From NCBI RefSeq assembly GCF_028769735.1, contig NC_088170.1:55833585-55897584 (forward strand): DNA of 64,000 bases, in the 5' to 3' direction. Under the pieces are notes generated by a model. The model was not told the origin of the DNA. It worked only from the letters and a program-made list of their open reading frames with translations, and did not search any database. This stretch comes from Zonotrichia leucophrys gambelii. Its lineage: Eukaryota > Chordata > Aves > Passeriformes > Passerellidae. Positions 12,246 to 25,535 of this stretch are shown here, in pieces; positions within the stretch are counted from its first letter, which is position 1; every line of letters starts with the position of its first letter. The position numbers and the translations under genes are program-made.

Positions 12246-15200
12246 AAATGCTTTGAGCCAGCAATTCTTCCAGTGTCTCACAATGGAAGAGGTGATCCAA
12301 TGGTTGAAAAAGTAAACTCTCATCTCTCTCTGCAAGAATTGCCAAGAATACTTTTTTGAGATTCCCTAGAAAACCACTAAATGTAAGTCCCATTTTGGTG
12401 ATTGTATGACTAGGACATGCTACAAAGTGATTGAAACTGCACGAAGAAGACTTTTAATGTCTTGAAAGCTAGATCCCTTGTGATGTGAAAATATGCAAAA
12501 TTTTACTCTTCTGAATTGGATTATGTGACATGTATCATGGTTTTTCATTTGCTTTTCTTTTTTGATTGCCTTCAGGTTGGTTTTGGTGGTTCAATTTGCT
12601 ACAATTGTAAGCATGAAAAGCTAGTGAGATGGAAAGATTTTGTACATAAACTTCATAATATGAACTTTGTGTTATTTATACACAGTCGTACGTAAGCATC
12701 ATATAACAGTTTATATTCAGCTCTTGTTGCACAGAAAATTGTATGCAATCCGTAATACAGAAATATTTGTTATAGCTTCTAGCATTTAAAACTTTTACTG
12801 CCCAAAGGTTTTAACTCTTCTCTTCCATAGAGAAATGTAATTGGTAATTGCCTCAAAAAAAGCGCTCTGGGAGCCATTTTTCATTTCATGGATAATTCAG
12901 AAGCCCAGTGATTCTAGTACCAGTGGGTTTTTTTCAGTGTGTTTGTATTGTTATCCCCAAGGTGTTCCAATTGGTAGGCTGAATATTTCATTCCCCAGCA
13001 TGCATTTCTGATTACCACTGACTTGTTTGATTAAGAATTTAGGAGAGCTCCTTGTTGAGGACTGGTTTGGCAGATTACAGAAATTATTATAGGTAAAGCC
13101 TCCACACAAGCTGTTTGGGTTTTTTTCTATCCTGTCCCGCTTCCCACTGCAGGTGTTTGTCTCTGAAGGACTCTGCCTCTCATGCCTTTCCTGGTGGAGT
13201 GCTCTGACCAGGCACAGAACTGCTCTGCCTCTTCATGGACTCAACCCTCCACCCCCTCTGCCTCTTCTATACATCATCTTAATCACCTTTGAGGGATTTT
13301 CAAGGATACAGAGATGCTGTAGCTTCACATACTACCTTAACAGAGCTGGGCCCAGATTAGCTGCTTTTGAAATCTGGCCACAGCAGATCTCCTTGCTGAA
13401 TAACCAGGCTCTGAGCTTGAACACCTCTTTCTATTTTACAGGCTTGAATTCCTTTATATTAAAACACTGGAGTTTTCTGTGACACTGCTGTGTGCATCAA
13501 TACAATGTTCTCACCATGGTACTGCAGCCAGACATATTCCCTTTTTAGCCCAATACAGAGCAGCTCTAACACCTTCAAAATGTTGCTGAAGACAATACAA
13601 TTGTTTAGCAGTTGTGCAAGATAGCTAAAACACAAACATATCAGAAAGACAAAAGTGTAATTATAAAACATCTTATGCTGTTAGTTTTGAAAAAAACCAA
13701 TCACATCCAAACAATATAAACTGACTTTCCTTGTACTGAATTGCACTATTTGTTTTGTTCCTTTCAATTACTGCACAAAGCTTTGGTTAGACATAGCATT
13801 GTAATACATTCATGCTAATTTTTCAGAGTCCTTTCCACAGCCTAATTTCTTCAGTGAATTGCTCACTTTTTTAGAGGTAGCAATAAGCATAGATTAAAAA
13901 GTAGAGAGAGCTATATATATGCAGAAACAAAATAAAGTTTGTGGAAAAGCTTACAGGCAGAAAATGCATGCCATTTTGTGATAAGAAAATCCTGCAAAGT
14001 TGTTTTGATGAGCCAACGAAGGCAAGTTAAATGGTGCTGGTCTTAATTTGTTTCTATTGTCTGTTCCAGATTTCTAGTGTAAAATTGGACCTTGTTGTTG
14101 GTTTCTCTATTTACAGTCACATTTTCTATTATGGATAGTTAAGGACTGGTAGTATTTAATGAGCTGCTGTCTGCTTGGCAGGATGAATCGGAAAACCTTC
14201 CTCAGGAATGGAGAAAGAGAGCCACAGCCTCTGTGGTGTCGGAGGAGTTTTAAATAAAGTGTTTGTCACTATCCACTGACTTTAAAAGTCTCTTGCATAC
14301 GCAAGAGATTAGCTGAAAATCAATACAAATGGAATTAGGAGAAGAACAGAAAGAAAGAGAGAAAAAGGACAGAACAGGGGAAGACAACAAAGCCCTATAA
14401 GAAATGAGGGTTCTGGATTTTAAACTGGCAGGGCTTGACCTGCTTCCCAGAAAAGCTCAAACTCCTGGGCGGCTGCACAGGCTGATATTCACCAGTCCTT
14501 CTACTGGGGATCAGCCTCTCCAGAGACAACTGGTTCTGCCAGGTGTAGCCTGGATGCCTTGAGTGAATTGAGCTTCACCCACTATAACTGGATCCAGCTA
14601 GATCCATCCATGGGCATGTGACTGTTTATTGCTGCTGAGCTTTACAGCTCAGAAACCATCCCCTGCTTGCACAGGAGCTGTTTTTTGCAGTTCCGTGTTA
14701 AGTGATGGCTAAATGTAGAGTCTTGTATGATCTTCATTCTTGGGATCATTAGCTACCTGAGGCACTGCCTGAATTCCAGGCTTTGAGTCTATTTCATGTC
14801 AGTGTCCTGCCTGCTCATGGTTCTCCAAGACTGTGCACAGCTCAGTACAAAGCTTTACTTGTGTTTTAGTCATGTAGAAGGTATAATAGCTTATGATTGT
14901 ATGCTGTTTTCAGGATTAATCTGTAAATTGCTAGTAAGCGTAACCATGTGAAAGTTGGAGGTCTACTTTTTTAAATTTCGAAGATTAATTTCTGAATTTT
15001 TTAAAGGGATGTAAAGTTTTATTTAATAAAAATGAATAAATAAAAAAAGTCTGTGATTAGTACTGATCTAAGCCAATGCCATGTTTTTTTCTGCAACCCT
15101 GACAAAGTTTTAGAAGCAAAGTAAGTCCAGTAATAAGTGATCTTGCATTTTTCTCTTTTCCTGTATCTTGTGTACATAAGTCCACTTAAAACAATTGGTG

Positions 15201-17889
15201 ACATAAATGCCGCAAGGTAGAATTAATAAAATGTGCTAGCATTTTCATTTAAAAAATTATACATATGCCTTATGTAAATTTAAATACATGATGACTCATA
15301 TAAGTAGTATACCTCACATGATGAATTTTCTGCCAAACATTTTCAGAAAGGCAATTAGGCTTGTCAACCAATATGAATATAAAAATATCAATACTGTATC
15401 TGCGGTTTTACAGATACACTGGCGTGTGAAACAACACTTACTTCAGAGAACTGTGATACTATTTAATCTTTTAATTTCTATGTCTAAAAGATAAGATTTG
15501 AAGCATATTTTACATGAACAAAAGGCAGAAAACCATGAGAAGAAGTCATAAAATATATCAATATTCTTCAAGAAATTTGGTAAGTTTCCTCAAACTTGTA
15601 CATACTGCTATCAATATAGCACCTTAATTTGAAATGCAGTTTAAACTGCTTAGTTTATCAGACGCCATTACTAAAGTACCCATACAGTGTTTTCCATAGT
15701 AAAGGATCTATTCTCCAAATCTCCCTGTGCTTTAGATCAAACATGAACTGAATATTTTTATTGCACGTAGAAATGTTTGTTGCAGTTTATTATTTGAAGT
15801 GACGGCTTCTGCAACTCTGCTAGAGCAGATAAATATAAAAGTCTAGAGGAAACATCTCTGCCGTCATCAAAGTTAAAGTAAGGACATGTAAATAGTATAA
15901 CTAGTGCTGATAAACAAAAAGACTGAAGAGTTTGTCCTGTATAAGTCATAACCTTGATACTAACAGGCAGTCACAACATTAATTCAATGACTAATGCAAT
16001 GACATTTCTATTTTTTCCATATGTCCTCTTGCCACTGAATGCACAACGTAGATGTGGAGCTGTTATGCATACTAAGATTTTTCATTCTCAAAATGTCACA
16101 GTTACATATGAACTTTCTATTTTCCTGTCTGGTAAGTAGTCTACTTAATTTTTGTGTCCTACAGTTCCAAGAAACAGAAGATGAAAATACTATTTGTCTC
16201 TTTCAAACATGTATTCTGTTTATATGTTGATATCCATGTTACAAAACACTAGAGGTTTGTTTTTTTCTAAAAAATGGAATTTCTTATCTTTCTTTTTTTT
16301 CTTTTCCTCTAGTGGTACTCCGATGTTTTAAGAGTAACTAGTATACACTACCTTGGGAACACAGGGTCCAACCCTATGAAAATTTTATAATCCATAGGAA
16401 AACCTTCCTGGGTCCTCTTACAGAAAGCACAGTACTTGTATCAAGTCTGGCTCTACTACACACTAAAACAAGAAGTGCTGACCAAAATATGTATGTGAGC
16501 AGGAAATACATTATTCCTCTGCAGCAGAGCTTGGTGGCAATTCTCACAAGCTAAGCATCATTTGAACTGCCACTCGGCATACACATTTTATCATCATGGT
16601 TATAAGATGTTTTCTAAGCAAAATAAACAATAGCTGAACGTGCATTCCCTGAAGTTTAGAGAGAAACACAAACAATAATTTGAAATTTCAAAATGATAAT
16701 TTTCTGTAATTTTTGGAAGAGGAAGTACTTTGCCATGAATACATAGTTTTGTGATAAAGATAGTTGTATTTATAAATGGATTAGAATGTATTACTCAGGG
16801 CATCAGGGCCTGGACTACAGAACATTCCCCATTGCTCCCAGGTCATTGTTCATGTCCAATCCCAACTGTATCTAGATATACATATAGGTTCTGCTGAGAG
16901 CAGAGTCCTTTGATCACTTTATTGAGCCAAATTACATACACAGAGCACATGTCTGTGTTGCCATATGTTGCAAAATTAGACATACTGGATCTCCTTTTGT
17001 CCACATTGTAGAATAATTTGGCTGTTTGGATTTTTTTCAGGTTTGTTTTGGTTTTGCTAGGGCTTGAGATAGCTCTATGTATGACAAAGAATCTGGACAT
17101 TATCTTGAAGACCGTTCCAGTGAATTTATTTTTCAGCAATTTGAACAGAGAACATATTGAGATGATAATTGCACATTATGGCATGTATTGTACTCTTGAT
17201 TGAGCTAAATCTCAGTCATACGGTTCTGAGACTGCACCAGTTGGTCTGCGTGTCAGGGATCTTTATTGGGACTGATCTGTTTACTTGTATAGCCATTCTG
17301 ACTTCATGTAGATTCAGTGCCACAGGCTGCGACCCTCATGGCAACTGGACCAACCTCTAGAGCTCAGAGGACCTGGCATATTTGAGGAGGGCTCCCACCT
17401 GATGTAAATAAACTATATAACTGGTGTTCTGAGCTGCCACCTGGCCAATATTGCTGGTTTAGAAAAATTCAGGATTCATTTTGTGTGCTTCCAGCACCTG
17501 TCCAAGTACTCATGTGTATTCCTGCAGTACAGGACATCAAGGTGTGTTGGGAAGTTTTTAGGGTCTGCTATGAGAGGAGAGTTGGCATAACTTTGTGGTG
17601 TCTCAGAAACTTCACACACAGAGCCTAGTTCATAAACACAGGCTAATATTTTCAACTTTTGGGTTTTTTGGATTTTTTTTATATATACTACCCAGGACAG
17701 TAGTACCTTCCATAGCCAAAACCAATGGGCAGGTACACTGGCATTAATGTAAACTTTTACAGCAAAATTATTTGAATCAATATCTCTCTCCACTTTCTAA
17801 ATCCTTATAAATTTCTTCCAGGTTACATAAACAGTAATGAAAAAAGTTTGTTCTCAGCCCAGTTTAATTAATTAATGAAGTAGTAACCG
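12246..17889. other. AT-rich noncoding DNA
   Basis: No gene is recognised. A somewhat GC-richer patch at 13120-13450 contains a 109-codon open frame, but its translation resembles no known family and has no start context or splice signals that would support it. Another GC-richer patch lies at 14400-14660. A small perfect hairpin is at 14289-14308 (8-base arms, 4-base loop). A 9-base inverted repeat at 16247-16255 and 16306-16314 brackets a T-rich segment. Confidence 0.55.
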
Positions 17890-18195
17890 AGAAGTATTGA
17901 CTTCTTTCCTGGGCCTGTGGAGGGATGGAATGTAAGAGAATAGTGCAGAAGGCAGTCTCACCCCTGAGGAGTTGCAGCTGTACCAATCACCAAAGATTAG
18001 GAACAGGCTGCCCTTAACAGGCCACAGCTGTGTCCAATAAGGTTGAGTGCTACAAAAGAGTGGGTTAGCTGGGTGAGGGGGGAAGTTGGAGTTTGTTGGT
18101 CGAGTTGTGAGGAAGAAGGAGTCAGTGCTGCAAGGAGAGAAATCACCTAGAAGGTATGGGATCTTTTGCAATAAGATGACAACATGGGCCATGTT
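17890..18195 (+). mobile_element. Probable solo LTR of an avian ERV
   Basis: A GC-richer block of about 300 bases inside AT-rich DNA, arranged like an LTR on the plus strand. It has CCAAT-type boxes ('accaatcacc' near 17974 and 'tccaataagg' near 18034) and a TATA-like 'gctacaaaagag' near 18049-18060. A purine-rich R/U5-like stretch follows and ends near 'aataagatgacaacatggg'. The words 'aggagttgcagctgtacc' and 'ccacagctgtgtccaataag' look like an LTR family common in songbirds, which is recall without a search. The 106-codon minus-strand open frame across it is not a gene. The ends are not defined and no target duplication was identified. Confidence 0.45.
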
Positions 18196-21100
18196 AAATT
18201 GAAAACATAGAAATTTGAAGAGATTTTTAGACCCAAGGACTAATTGAAAATCCCAGTTTAAATATTGTCTCCTGATTTCAACAAATTAAATTATTCATAG
18301 TGCATTTCTTTAAGTAATTTTAAGCTTCACCTGTGTTCACAACTACTCTTAGTTTTTTTTTTTTTTTTTAATGTAATTGATACAATGCTTACTCCTTTAT
18401 TGTCACTTAAATATTTAGGAAAATAAGCTTAAGTAACTGTTACTTAAGTAACCCCTGAATGGCTTAACATCAATTTTAGAACATGACTGTAATACTTGTC
18501 CAAAAAAAAAAAAAAAACAACTTGTTCCACATGGATTTTAGAAATCTATATAGTAACAATAGTCCTTAAAAACAGCAATGAAAGGGAGTACAGTTATTAT
18601 CTGGGCTTAGTTTTCACAAAAGTGCACAGCCCTGTAAAGTCATAATTAGACTCCCAAGGGAGTATAAGCAATATCAAGAATTTAGTATGTTCTATAGCAT
18701 GTGTAAAAACATTTCTCACTGGTTGTTTCTTTCAGCCAGACTAACAGCAGGATTGTTTTAAAGCCTTAAGCAAAATAATTGACAGTTTGCCCTAAGTGAG
18801 AGGTTATGCAATAGTCCTGGAACAGCCTTCAATCTTTACTCTGACCCATTCAAGTACCAAAAAACCAAAAAAAGTCTCCAGTCTAATAGGAAAGGAAGTG
18901 CCTAGCTTTTAGCTTTAAAAAATTATGGGAAGAAGATAAGGAAGAAATGCAAAGGATATTCATGGTACCAAGGGCACTTAGTGCTTTTGTTTAATTCCCC
19001 TTGAGCCTCAGTCATCATCAGTTACAACTTTTGTGTGTATTACATTCAAGGATTGCAGCCTGAATTAGTTAAAGATGTGAATCTAAGCTTCATTGGCTAA
19101 CCCATATCGAATCCATGTATTTGATTTAATCAAATTTAGTGAAAAGAATTAAGTTAATTCCCCAAATTAAAGCCACTTCACACACTATTTATTTTAAGTT
19201 TAGTACATTACTGTATTTTCCTCAAAGACAGACTATAGAGTCAATGTTACTGCATCAAAAAAATGCATTTATAACACCAATTTAATCTTTCAAGTAAATG
19301 GTTTTTATTCAACACAGAAAGGATCATCCTAGCAATATCATTATGTATTTTCTCTGCTTCTGTTGTGGTTAACATTTCAACCTGTGCAGAATAAAGAGCA
19401 TCTGTTTTTGAGACTTTATAACATTTTTTCTAGTATATCCTTAATTTTCATTTCATTTACAGTAAATATGTCAACTTACCATATGTCAACCAACCTACCA
19501 TAAAACCTCTTGTTTTTTTTAATGCATCCTCCATGTTTCACTTTTAGCTGTCTCTTCAAAGCAGTCATTCTAAGCCATCATAAAAATTATTTTACTGAGG
19601 GCCTAATGTGTGGATTTCCCGCTTTTCACTCATGATCCTATCCGGGTCCTTTATACACAAGTGCTTAGAGCAGTGCAGGGACACCCTGAAGGTTTGCTCG
19701 GCTCAATAAAAGCTGAAAGCCTCACAGAGTTGCTCCTACTTCTCCACAGTTCAGACCTGCTCTAACACTGCAGCCGTGATTCACAGCTCAGCTCAGAGGT
19801 GGTAAAATCACACAGTGACACAACATGAGGTGAATTCCCTCAATTACTTCAATGAACTTGAATTTTCACTAGTCATTGGCTGAATTGATGGATTCACTAC
19901 TGTAAGAAGCAATTGCTCGGGCACTGAGCCTGGCTCCATGTGTCTACTTATGGCCCCCTGTCAAGGCATTTCACAGAGAAAGGGAGTCACACAGGCTTTC
20001 CTCTTCCACTATTAAAATGTCTTCAGAGCACTTCAGCTCATCCTTAAATTCTACTTATGCCAATTACTACTAGTGTTGTATTTTTTTAGTGCAATCAAAT
20101 TCATTTTAAAGATTTCTTAATTTGGATTTGGGAATTATCTTTTAGCATATACACTACATATTTAAAATAAATGAATATGAAAATTTCTTGTCAAAACATA
20201 GTGAAACATCATTAAACATACATTCTCTGTTACAGAAATTGCTGTATTGCTAAACCACTCTCTGAAAGTGTTGCTTCTCTGACACTTTCTGGGAAGATTT
20301 TATAGTATGTTGGAAGGAATGCAGTTTTCCTGTAAATCAACGATAATATATTTCTTACAATATCTGTGTAAGCCTAAGGGGACAAAAGATACTCCATGTT
20401 TTCTCCATTAATGTTTCCAGCAGTGTTATTGTGCCTGTAGAAGTGTTTACAACACTATAGCATAGGAAGAGCATTATATTTTGAGATATTTACAAGCGTA
20501 TTGTGAACAAGGCCATATATATATATATATGTGTATCTATTTATATATGTATGTATGTGTACAAAACTACTACCTGTAGCTTACAAATGAGATTGGTCAT
20601 AAAAATATTAATGAAGCCAGAAAGCATCTAAGTTATCTAATAAAATAAATGTAGTGATTATACAAGAAAGTCTTATGCTTGTTCAACTCGATCCTGCTCT
20701 CTCTAACTATGATGTTACACTGTCTGAAAAAGGCTGTGTCCTACTTTGAATTTACTTCCAATACCAGAGAATGTAAAGGCAATGAGATCACATATCCCTA
20801 AATTTAAAACTGGCTGGTGTTTCTGCCTAATTATATACTAGAAATATATCACCAATAGATTTTTTCAGAAAGTATTTTAGGAAACAAAGATTTATGTCTG
20901 TTTTTCCTGACTGATACATGTTGCACTTTGTGTTCTGGAACTTTTTATAAGTTTTGATAATTTTTTATATTTTTTTTCCCTGATGTTGCATTTATTTTAG
21001 GAAACAGAAAATAGACAGGTGTGTGTTATAGAATCATGATTTTAGGTGTGCATTATAGAATCATGATACAGGACACCACTGTATGAAAATAAGCTGTTAG

Positions 21101-22143
21101 ACTACCCAATGGCGCAAGGATGTTTTTTCTGGGCTTTCATATAGCACAGCACTAAGTCTCTTAAGTTGTCTTCATTGCTTAAAATAGCTTGTCAGAAAAC
21201 AGAAAACTCAGATAGCCATAGGTTACTGGAGACAAGACCTTTAGATGATTCTAGCTTTGGGCATATGAGGTGAATATGATCAGTTATTTTGTAGGCAGCT
21301 GTTTCTGTCCCTGTGCCTTCAAGCTCTACCCAGTTGGCTGAGATGTGAACAGAGACCCCAAGGGGTGCAATTTTTGAAATGGATCCAAGCTGCTTGGCTC
21401 ATGCTGTACTTCATGTAAGTTTTATTTTTTATCATGATGACATGAGTTAAAAATAGCTGGGATGTTTGTACTGTTCATGAAATAGCAAATACTCTGGGTT
21501 TCTCACTGTCAAAATTAGACTAAACAAATTAGTCTGACAGCTGTGTTCTTGCTGTCATTCTTTTGAGAACTGGTACTGCTGGGGAAGAAACTGATAGTGG
21601 TACAGGAAAAAAAAGTGCATCTTGCTAGACAATGCCACAAAAAAATGGATGCCTTGAATAATTGGTACACAGTAGTCTTAAGAAAATGGTCAGCTCATAG
21701 ATTAGATTGAATTTTGAATTTATGAAATTGAAAATAACTTTGGAAACAATTGTGAAAATTTTTGTGGGCAGCTGTATTTCTTTCTTTCATAGTACAGTTC
21801 TTTCTTACCTTTGTTCTTTCATTTTCTTCTTTTTTCTCCCTCGCTTTTTTTTAAATCAAAATTAATTCCAGCTTAGTATTCACTGCATTCTATAATAAAT
21901 ACATCATAAGGGGAAAGCTAGTCAGTAAAAAATTCAGAAAAAAATGCAATTGGAAATGAAAGACACTTGAATTTAAAAAAAAAACTTTCAGCTGCCAAAA
22001 ATGAGAAAATTTTAATTAGTTGTTTGATTTTTTTTGTTCTGCTTTTTCTCATTTCTTTTGATTCTTAACTAGTTTTGATTTGAGTATAAAACTCTAATCA
22101 TCAGAAATTAGAGCAAACAAAGGGTATTTTGCATTTCTCTTAC
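18196..22143. other. AT-rich noncoding DNA with simple repeats
   Basis: About 4 kb with no open frame of 60 codons on either strand, as expected for AT-rich noncoding DNA. It contains a T17 run (18353-18369), an A15 run (18502-18516), and an AT/GT microsatellite (20515-20562). A 24-base unit is repeated at 21017-21040 and 21044-21067, both copies ending in 'atagaatcatgat'. A GC-richer patch at 19600-19830 is not identifiable. The 18960-19200 interval is rich in homeodomain-like ATTA/TTAAT words, which is only weak grounds for suspecting regulatory function. Confidence 0.55.
20515..20562. repeat. AT/GT microsatellite
   Basis: Eight AT repeats are followed by imperfect GTATCTATTTATATATG and ATGT repeats. 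This is simple sequence with no associated gene. Confidence 0.9.
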
Positions 22144-22371
22144 CTTTTGATATTCTGCAGTACATTTTCTCTGGTTTCTTTAGCACTCAGTTTTTGGTTA
22201 ACTTCCCAAGTATGTCCACAGAGCAAAGTGAAATGACAACCCCTCCATGTCTCCCAGTCCGCTGAGTGATGGATCTGAGACAGTGTATCCAGGTCCGGGG
22301 TTCATTGCTAGAGGGGAATGTGCAGCAAATCAGCTGGAGAGCAGCTGCCCCATCTGCGGCCTCCCTAGTCA
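22144..22371 (-). other. Candidate spliced exon, probably noncoding
   Basis: On the minus strand this 228-base block starts after a good 3' splice site (gattctgtcttttcag, AG at plus 22373-22372). It ends at a near-consensus 5' splice site (tcaaaag|gtaagag, intron G at plus 22143). It is GC-richer than its flanks and contains several CpGs. The longest frame is open for 61 codons from the acceptor and then hits TGA at about 22187, inside the block. A coding internal exon is therefore unlikely. A lncRNA exon, an untranslated exon or chance would fit. The translation was not recognised. Confidence 0.3.
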
Positions 22372-23825
22372 CTGAAAAGACAGAATCAAATCTTGAATCA
22401 TCCCCAGCTCCATTTATACACTAAATTTCTGACTGCCATTTAACCATTATGGTATTTTTTTTTTAGTTCCAGTAATTTAATTCTCACAAACACCCTTAAG
22501 TTTATTATCAATCCTCTCTGACTCATTGCTTGATTTCAGGCAGCTCATGAAATCTCATGGGGTCTTAGTTCTGCATCTTTTGAACAGAAATAGCTAGGCA
22601 GTAGTTATTTCAAGACTTAAATAGTGGCCTTAAAATATTTTGACTTCTTAGAATAAACGGATTGCTGAAAAGAATGAGAGCCATAATATTATTTTGCATT
22701 TGCCGGCCTCCTGCAATATTAGTAAAATCAAATATATATTTTGCTTGTATTCAAAGATTCTAAATATTCAGTTTAGGAAGATTGGGAGAAGTATCCCTGC
22801 TAATATTACTTGGTTTGGTTGAAAAATGCTGAACACTCACTTCATTCTATTTTTTGGTGAGAGAAAACCAAGAAATTAATCTGAGACACAAAATAACCAT
22901 AAACATATGATCAGATAATGAAAGCCTGTGAGAAATTTTGTAAAATCTAACTGTTCTTTGAGTTTAGCTGGAATGATTCCATTTCCTTGACTTTGTTCTT
23001 CATCTGGAAGAAAACAAAGGGAGTTCTGAAACCTATGAGTTCTAAGCTTCATTCTGAAAATGCTAACAGCAATTTAGGAGGCCATTAGGTTTTTGCTATA
23101 GCTCTATAATATTTCTTTGTTTTTTGTGGCTGTTTAAAGAAGTAAAAGGTATAGGACTGAGACACATTATTTTTGTTTTGTGGAGAGAAGAACAATCTTG
23201 TTGATAATGTACTCGTTTTGTGAAGTATTCTTACTTATTAATAACTCTGATGGATTTACAGGAAGCTAACCATAAAAAGTAATAGCTAATGTAAGATTTG
23301 AAAGATTTTGGATGCCAAAGTAATACTAGTTAATTGGACACATAAAAATAAAGCAGGGTAGGTTATTAATTGGGAAGTTTAAATCTTAGTGAAGTTTATT
23401 GATTTCTTAGTCATCCCTATGTTGTTACTTTCCCCCCTCTTTCTGCAGAAATACTGGGAAAATTAAGAAAGGAGAAAGAATTATGTTTTATCTGGAATTC
23501 TGCATCTACTTGAAGCCTGTTCTTCCTTCCATATGAGAGTGGTATTGCTGTCTTTACATGACAGGGCAAACCGGTTTTCAGTGGATTAGGTACACTTAAA
23601 AGTGTCTGGCTCTTTGAGAAGAATGGACTGAAATCCTATGATTCCTGGAATACCCTCATTGGCTGCTTGTTAGAATGTACTGGAAGAGTGACTAAATCAG
23701 AAACAGATCTGAGTCTTCAAAATTCTTCTTTTAAAAATTGGTTGATCCAATTTTAAACAATTTTTTGGAGCCAACTTTAACAGAAACATATAATAAAAAC
23801 TGTATGGAAAACAGTTTGAGAATAT
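22372..23825. other. AT-rich noncoding DNA
   Basis: No gene, repeat family or structured element could be recognised. Only short homopolymer runs are present. Confidence 0.6.
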
Positions 23826-23935
23826 GGATGGTTTGGAGAGTTGGTTTTTTTGGTTTGTTTTGGGTTTTTGGGATTGGTGTTTTTTGTTCTTTTTTTTTGG
23901 GGGGGGGGAGGGGGTGGTTCTGGTTTTTTAAATAA
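23826..23935 (+). repeat. G/T-rich tract with long G runs
   Basis: The plus strand is almost entirely G and T for about 100 bases. It has GGG runs near 23861-23872 and a G10-A-G5 block at 23899-23914. This satisfies the usual G-quadruplex-forming pattern. It also creates an open frame of Gly/Phe/Trp repeats that is not a gene. The block lies just upstream of a CR1 fragment with no recognisable element between them. Confidence 0.85.
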
Positions 23936-23984
23936 TTTTAAATGAAATTAAATCTTTCAGAAATCCCCAAAGGCTCCATATGAG

Positions 23985-24603
23985 TGACCATTGGAGTGCA
24001 GCAACCAACAGGCTATTGGGTTAAATTAATGAGGCCATCACCATAAAGTAATTATCCCCTTCTACTCAGTGCTTTTCAGGCCAAACCTGGCATACTGTCC
24101 TCAGTTTTTATCCCCATGATAAAAAAAAAAAAAGAAAAAGATCATGGACAGGCTTTAGAGGATCCAGAAAATGACTGCAAAGATTATCAAAGGACTCTGA
24201 AGCCTGCTAATGTGAGAAAAGAGGCTGAGAAATCTGGATTTATTCAGCCTTGAGAAAAAAAGGCTTAGGGAAGGACTTATGACCATGTTCCTGTATGTAA
24301 ACAGCAGCTAAAAAGATGGAAACTCCCTTTGTACAAGGAGTCATGTGGAACACATGAGGGGTAATGGGTACAGGTTACTCCTGGGAAAACTCTGGTCAAA
24401 CACAATAGGAAATTTTTTCACAATGAAAACAAAGAGACATTAGAATAATCTCCCCAGGGAAATAGTGGATTTCCTGGTGTTGAACACTAAAGATTCAGCT
24501 GAACAGGGTGCTGGGCCATCTTCTCTAGACTGTGATTTAACCAAGAAGTGTCAGACCAGATGCTGCTCGAGGTGCCCTTCCAACTAAATATCCTATGACT
24601 CCA
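23985..24603 (+). mobile_element. CR1 LINE, 3'-end fragment
   Basis: A degenerate copy of the end of CR1 ORF2 plus 3' UTR. The opening 'caacaggctattgggttaaa' and 'ccccttctactcagtgc' match the C-terminal ORF2 stretch that encodes the conserved Leu-Tyr-Ser-Ala-Leu type motif. Later words are 'gaggctgagaaatctgg', 'caggttactcctgggaaaac', 'tctccccagggaaatagtgg' and the tail 'tgcccttccaactaaatatcctatgac'. An A13 run at 24121-24133 interrupts it. No frame survives. The left edge is approximate. Confidence 0.92.
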
Positions 24604-25535
24604 TGAATACAAGCCACCAGATCCAGCTCCGCCAGGACTCTGATCTTGTTCTCTGTTTCTCTGAACTGCTTGCATTCCCAGTGCAGGCTAGAGCTGTTTT
24701 TGTGCACTGCCAGTCCCCCTCACATGCTGAAATGGCTGACAGACTTAGTTTCCAAGCCTGTGTTTGTCAGGATTGCAGTCCCTGGACTCCACATTGAGAA
24801 TCTGTCTTTTTCACCACAGGACATCACTGAAGTTTAGCATCTGCTCTCTCAGCAGCAATGACAAGGTTGTTTTGTGGTCAGACTTCTTTCATTCAATTTA
24901 TTCAAATCAATAGTATTTTAGAAAGAACATAAAAGGGGAATAATTCCTGGATAAGTCTCTGTATCACAGGCTCTTATGGAATGTTTGATCTCTCTTTTCC
25001 TTGCTGGAATGACAATGTTGTAGGATGCAAGCACTCAAGCAGGTTTCTGAAGGAGAGAAGTATGGAGAGGACCAGCCCTGTGTGACACACAGCTGGTTCC
25101 TCTATTCACAAGCAAGGAACAGCTGGCTGGGGAGATGGTAATCCACTGCACACTGTTCTGGAGTGACCTGGAAACAGTGGAGCTCAGAATACTAAAGAGA
25201 GTGACAAAAGAGAAGAGAAAAGTATACTTGCCTGAAGTCCAACATCAGTATTCTAAGTGTGTTCAGGAAACATTTTGATGGGGTCCTGTGCGAGGACACT
25301 GTCTCAATGCAAAAAAGGAAAGTGGAAGTAGTACAGGCTGCAGAGAAATACCCATTACCTAGGTGTTGAGCAATAGTATTAGGAAAGCTAAAATTCACAG
25401 AGTTGTGATGCCGGCAAGAAACATAAAAAGTAACAAGTAAATATTTTGTACAGCAGAAGCAAAAGACTGAAAAGAGAAATGTTGAAGTGGGAAGGTGATG
25501 CAGAGGCAAGGGATACAAACTAGACTTCGTTACTG
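24604..25535. other. Unclassified DNA between two CR1 copies
   Basis: No gene is seen. Part of 25190-25535 may be a more 5' and more diverged piece of the next CR1, because the recognisable element starts abruptly at about 25540. The words are too decayed to assign. A 108-codon minus-strand frame at 25192-25518 has no recognisable protein character. Confidence 0.5.

Noticed and set aside
16051..16129. Possible exon ending at a gtaagtag donor at 16130
   Set aside because: The upstream acceptor is weak and no frame or composition signal distinguishes the block from its flanks.
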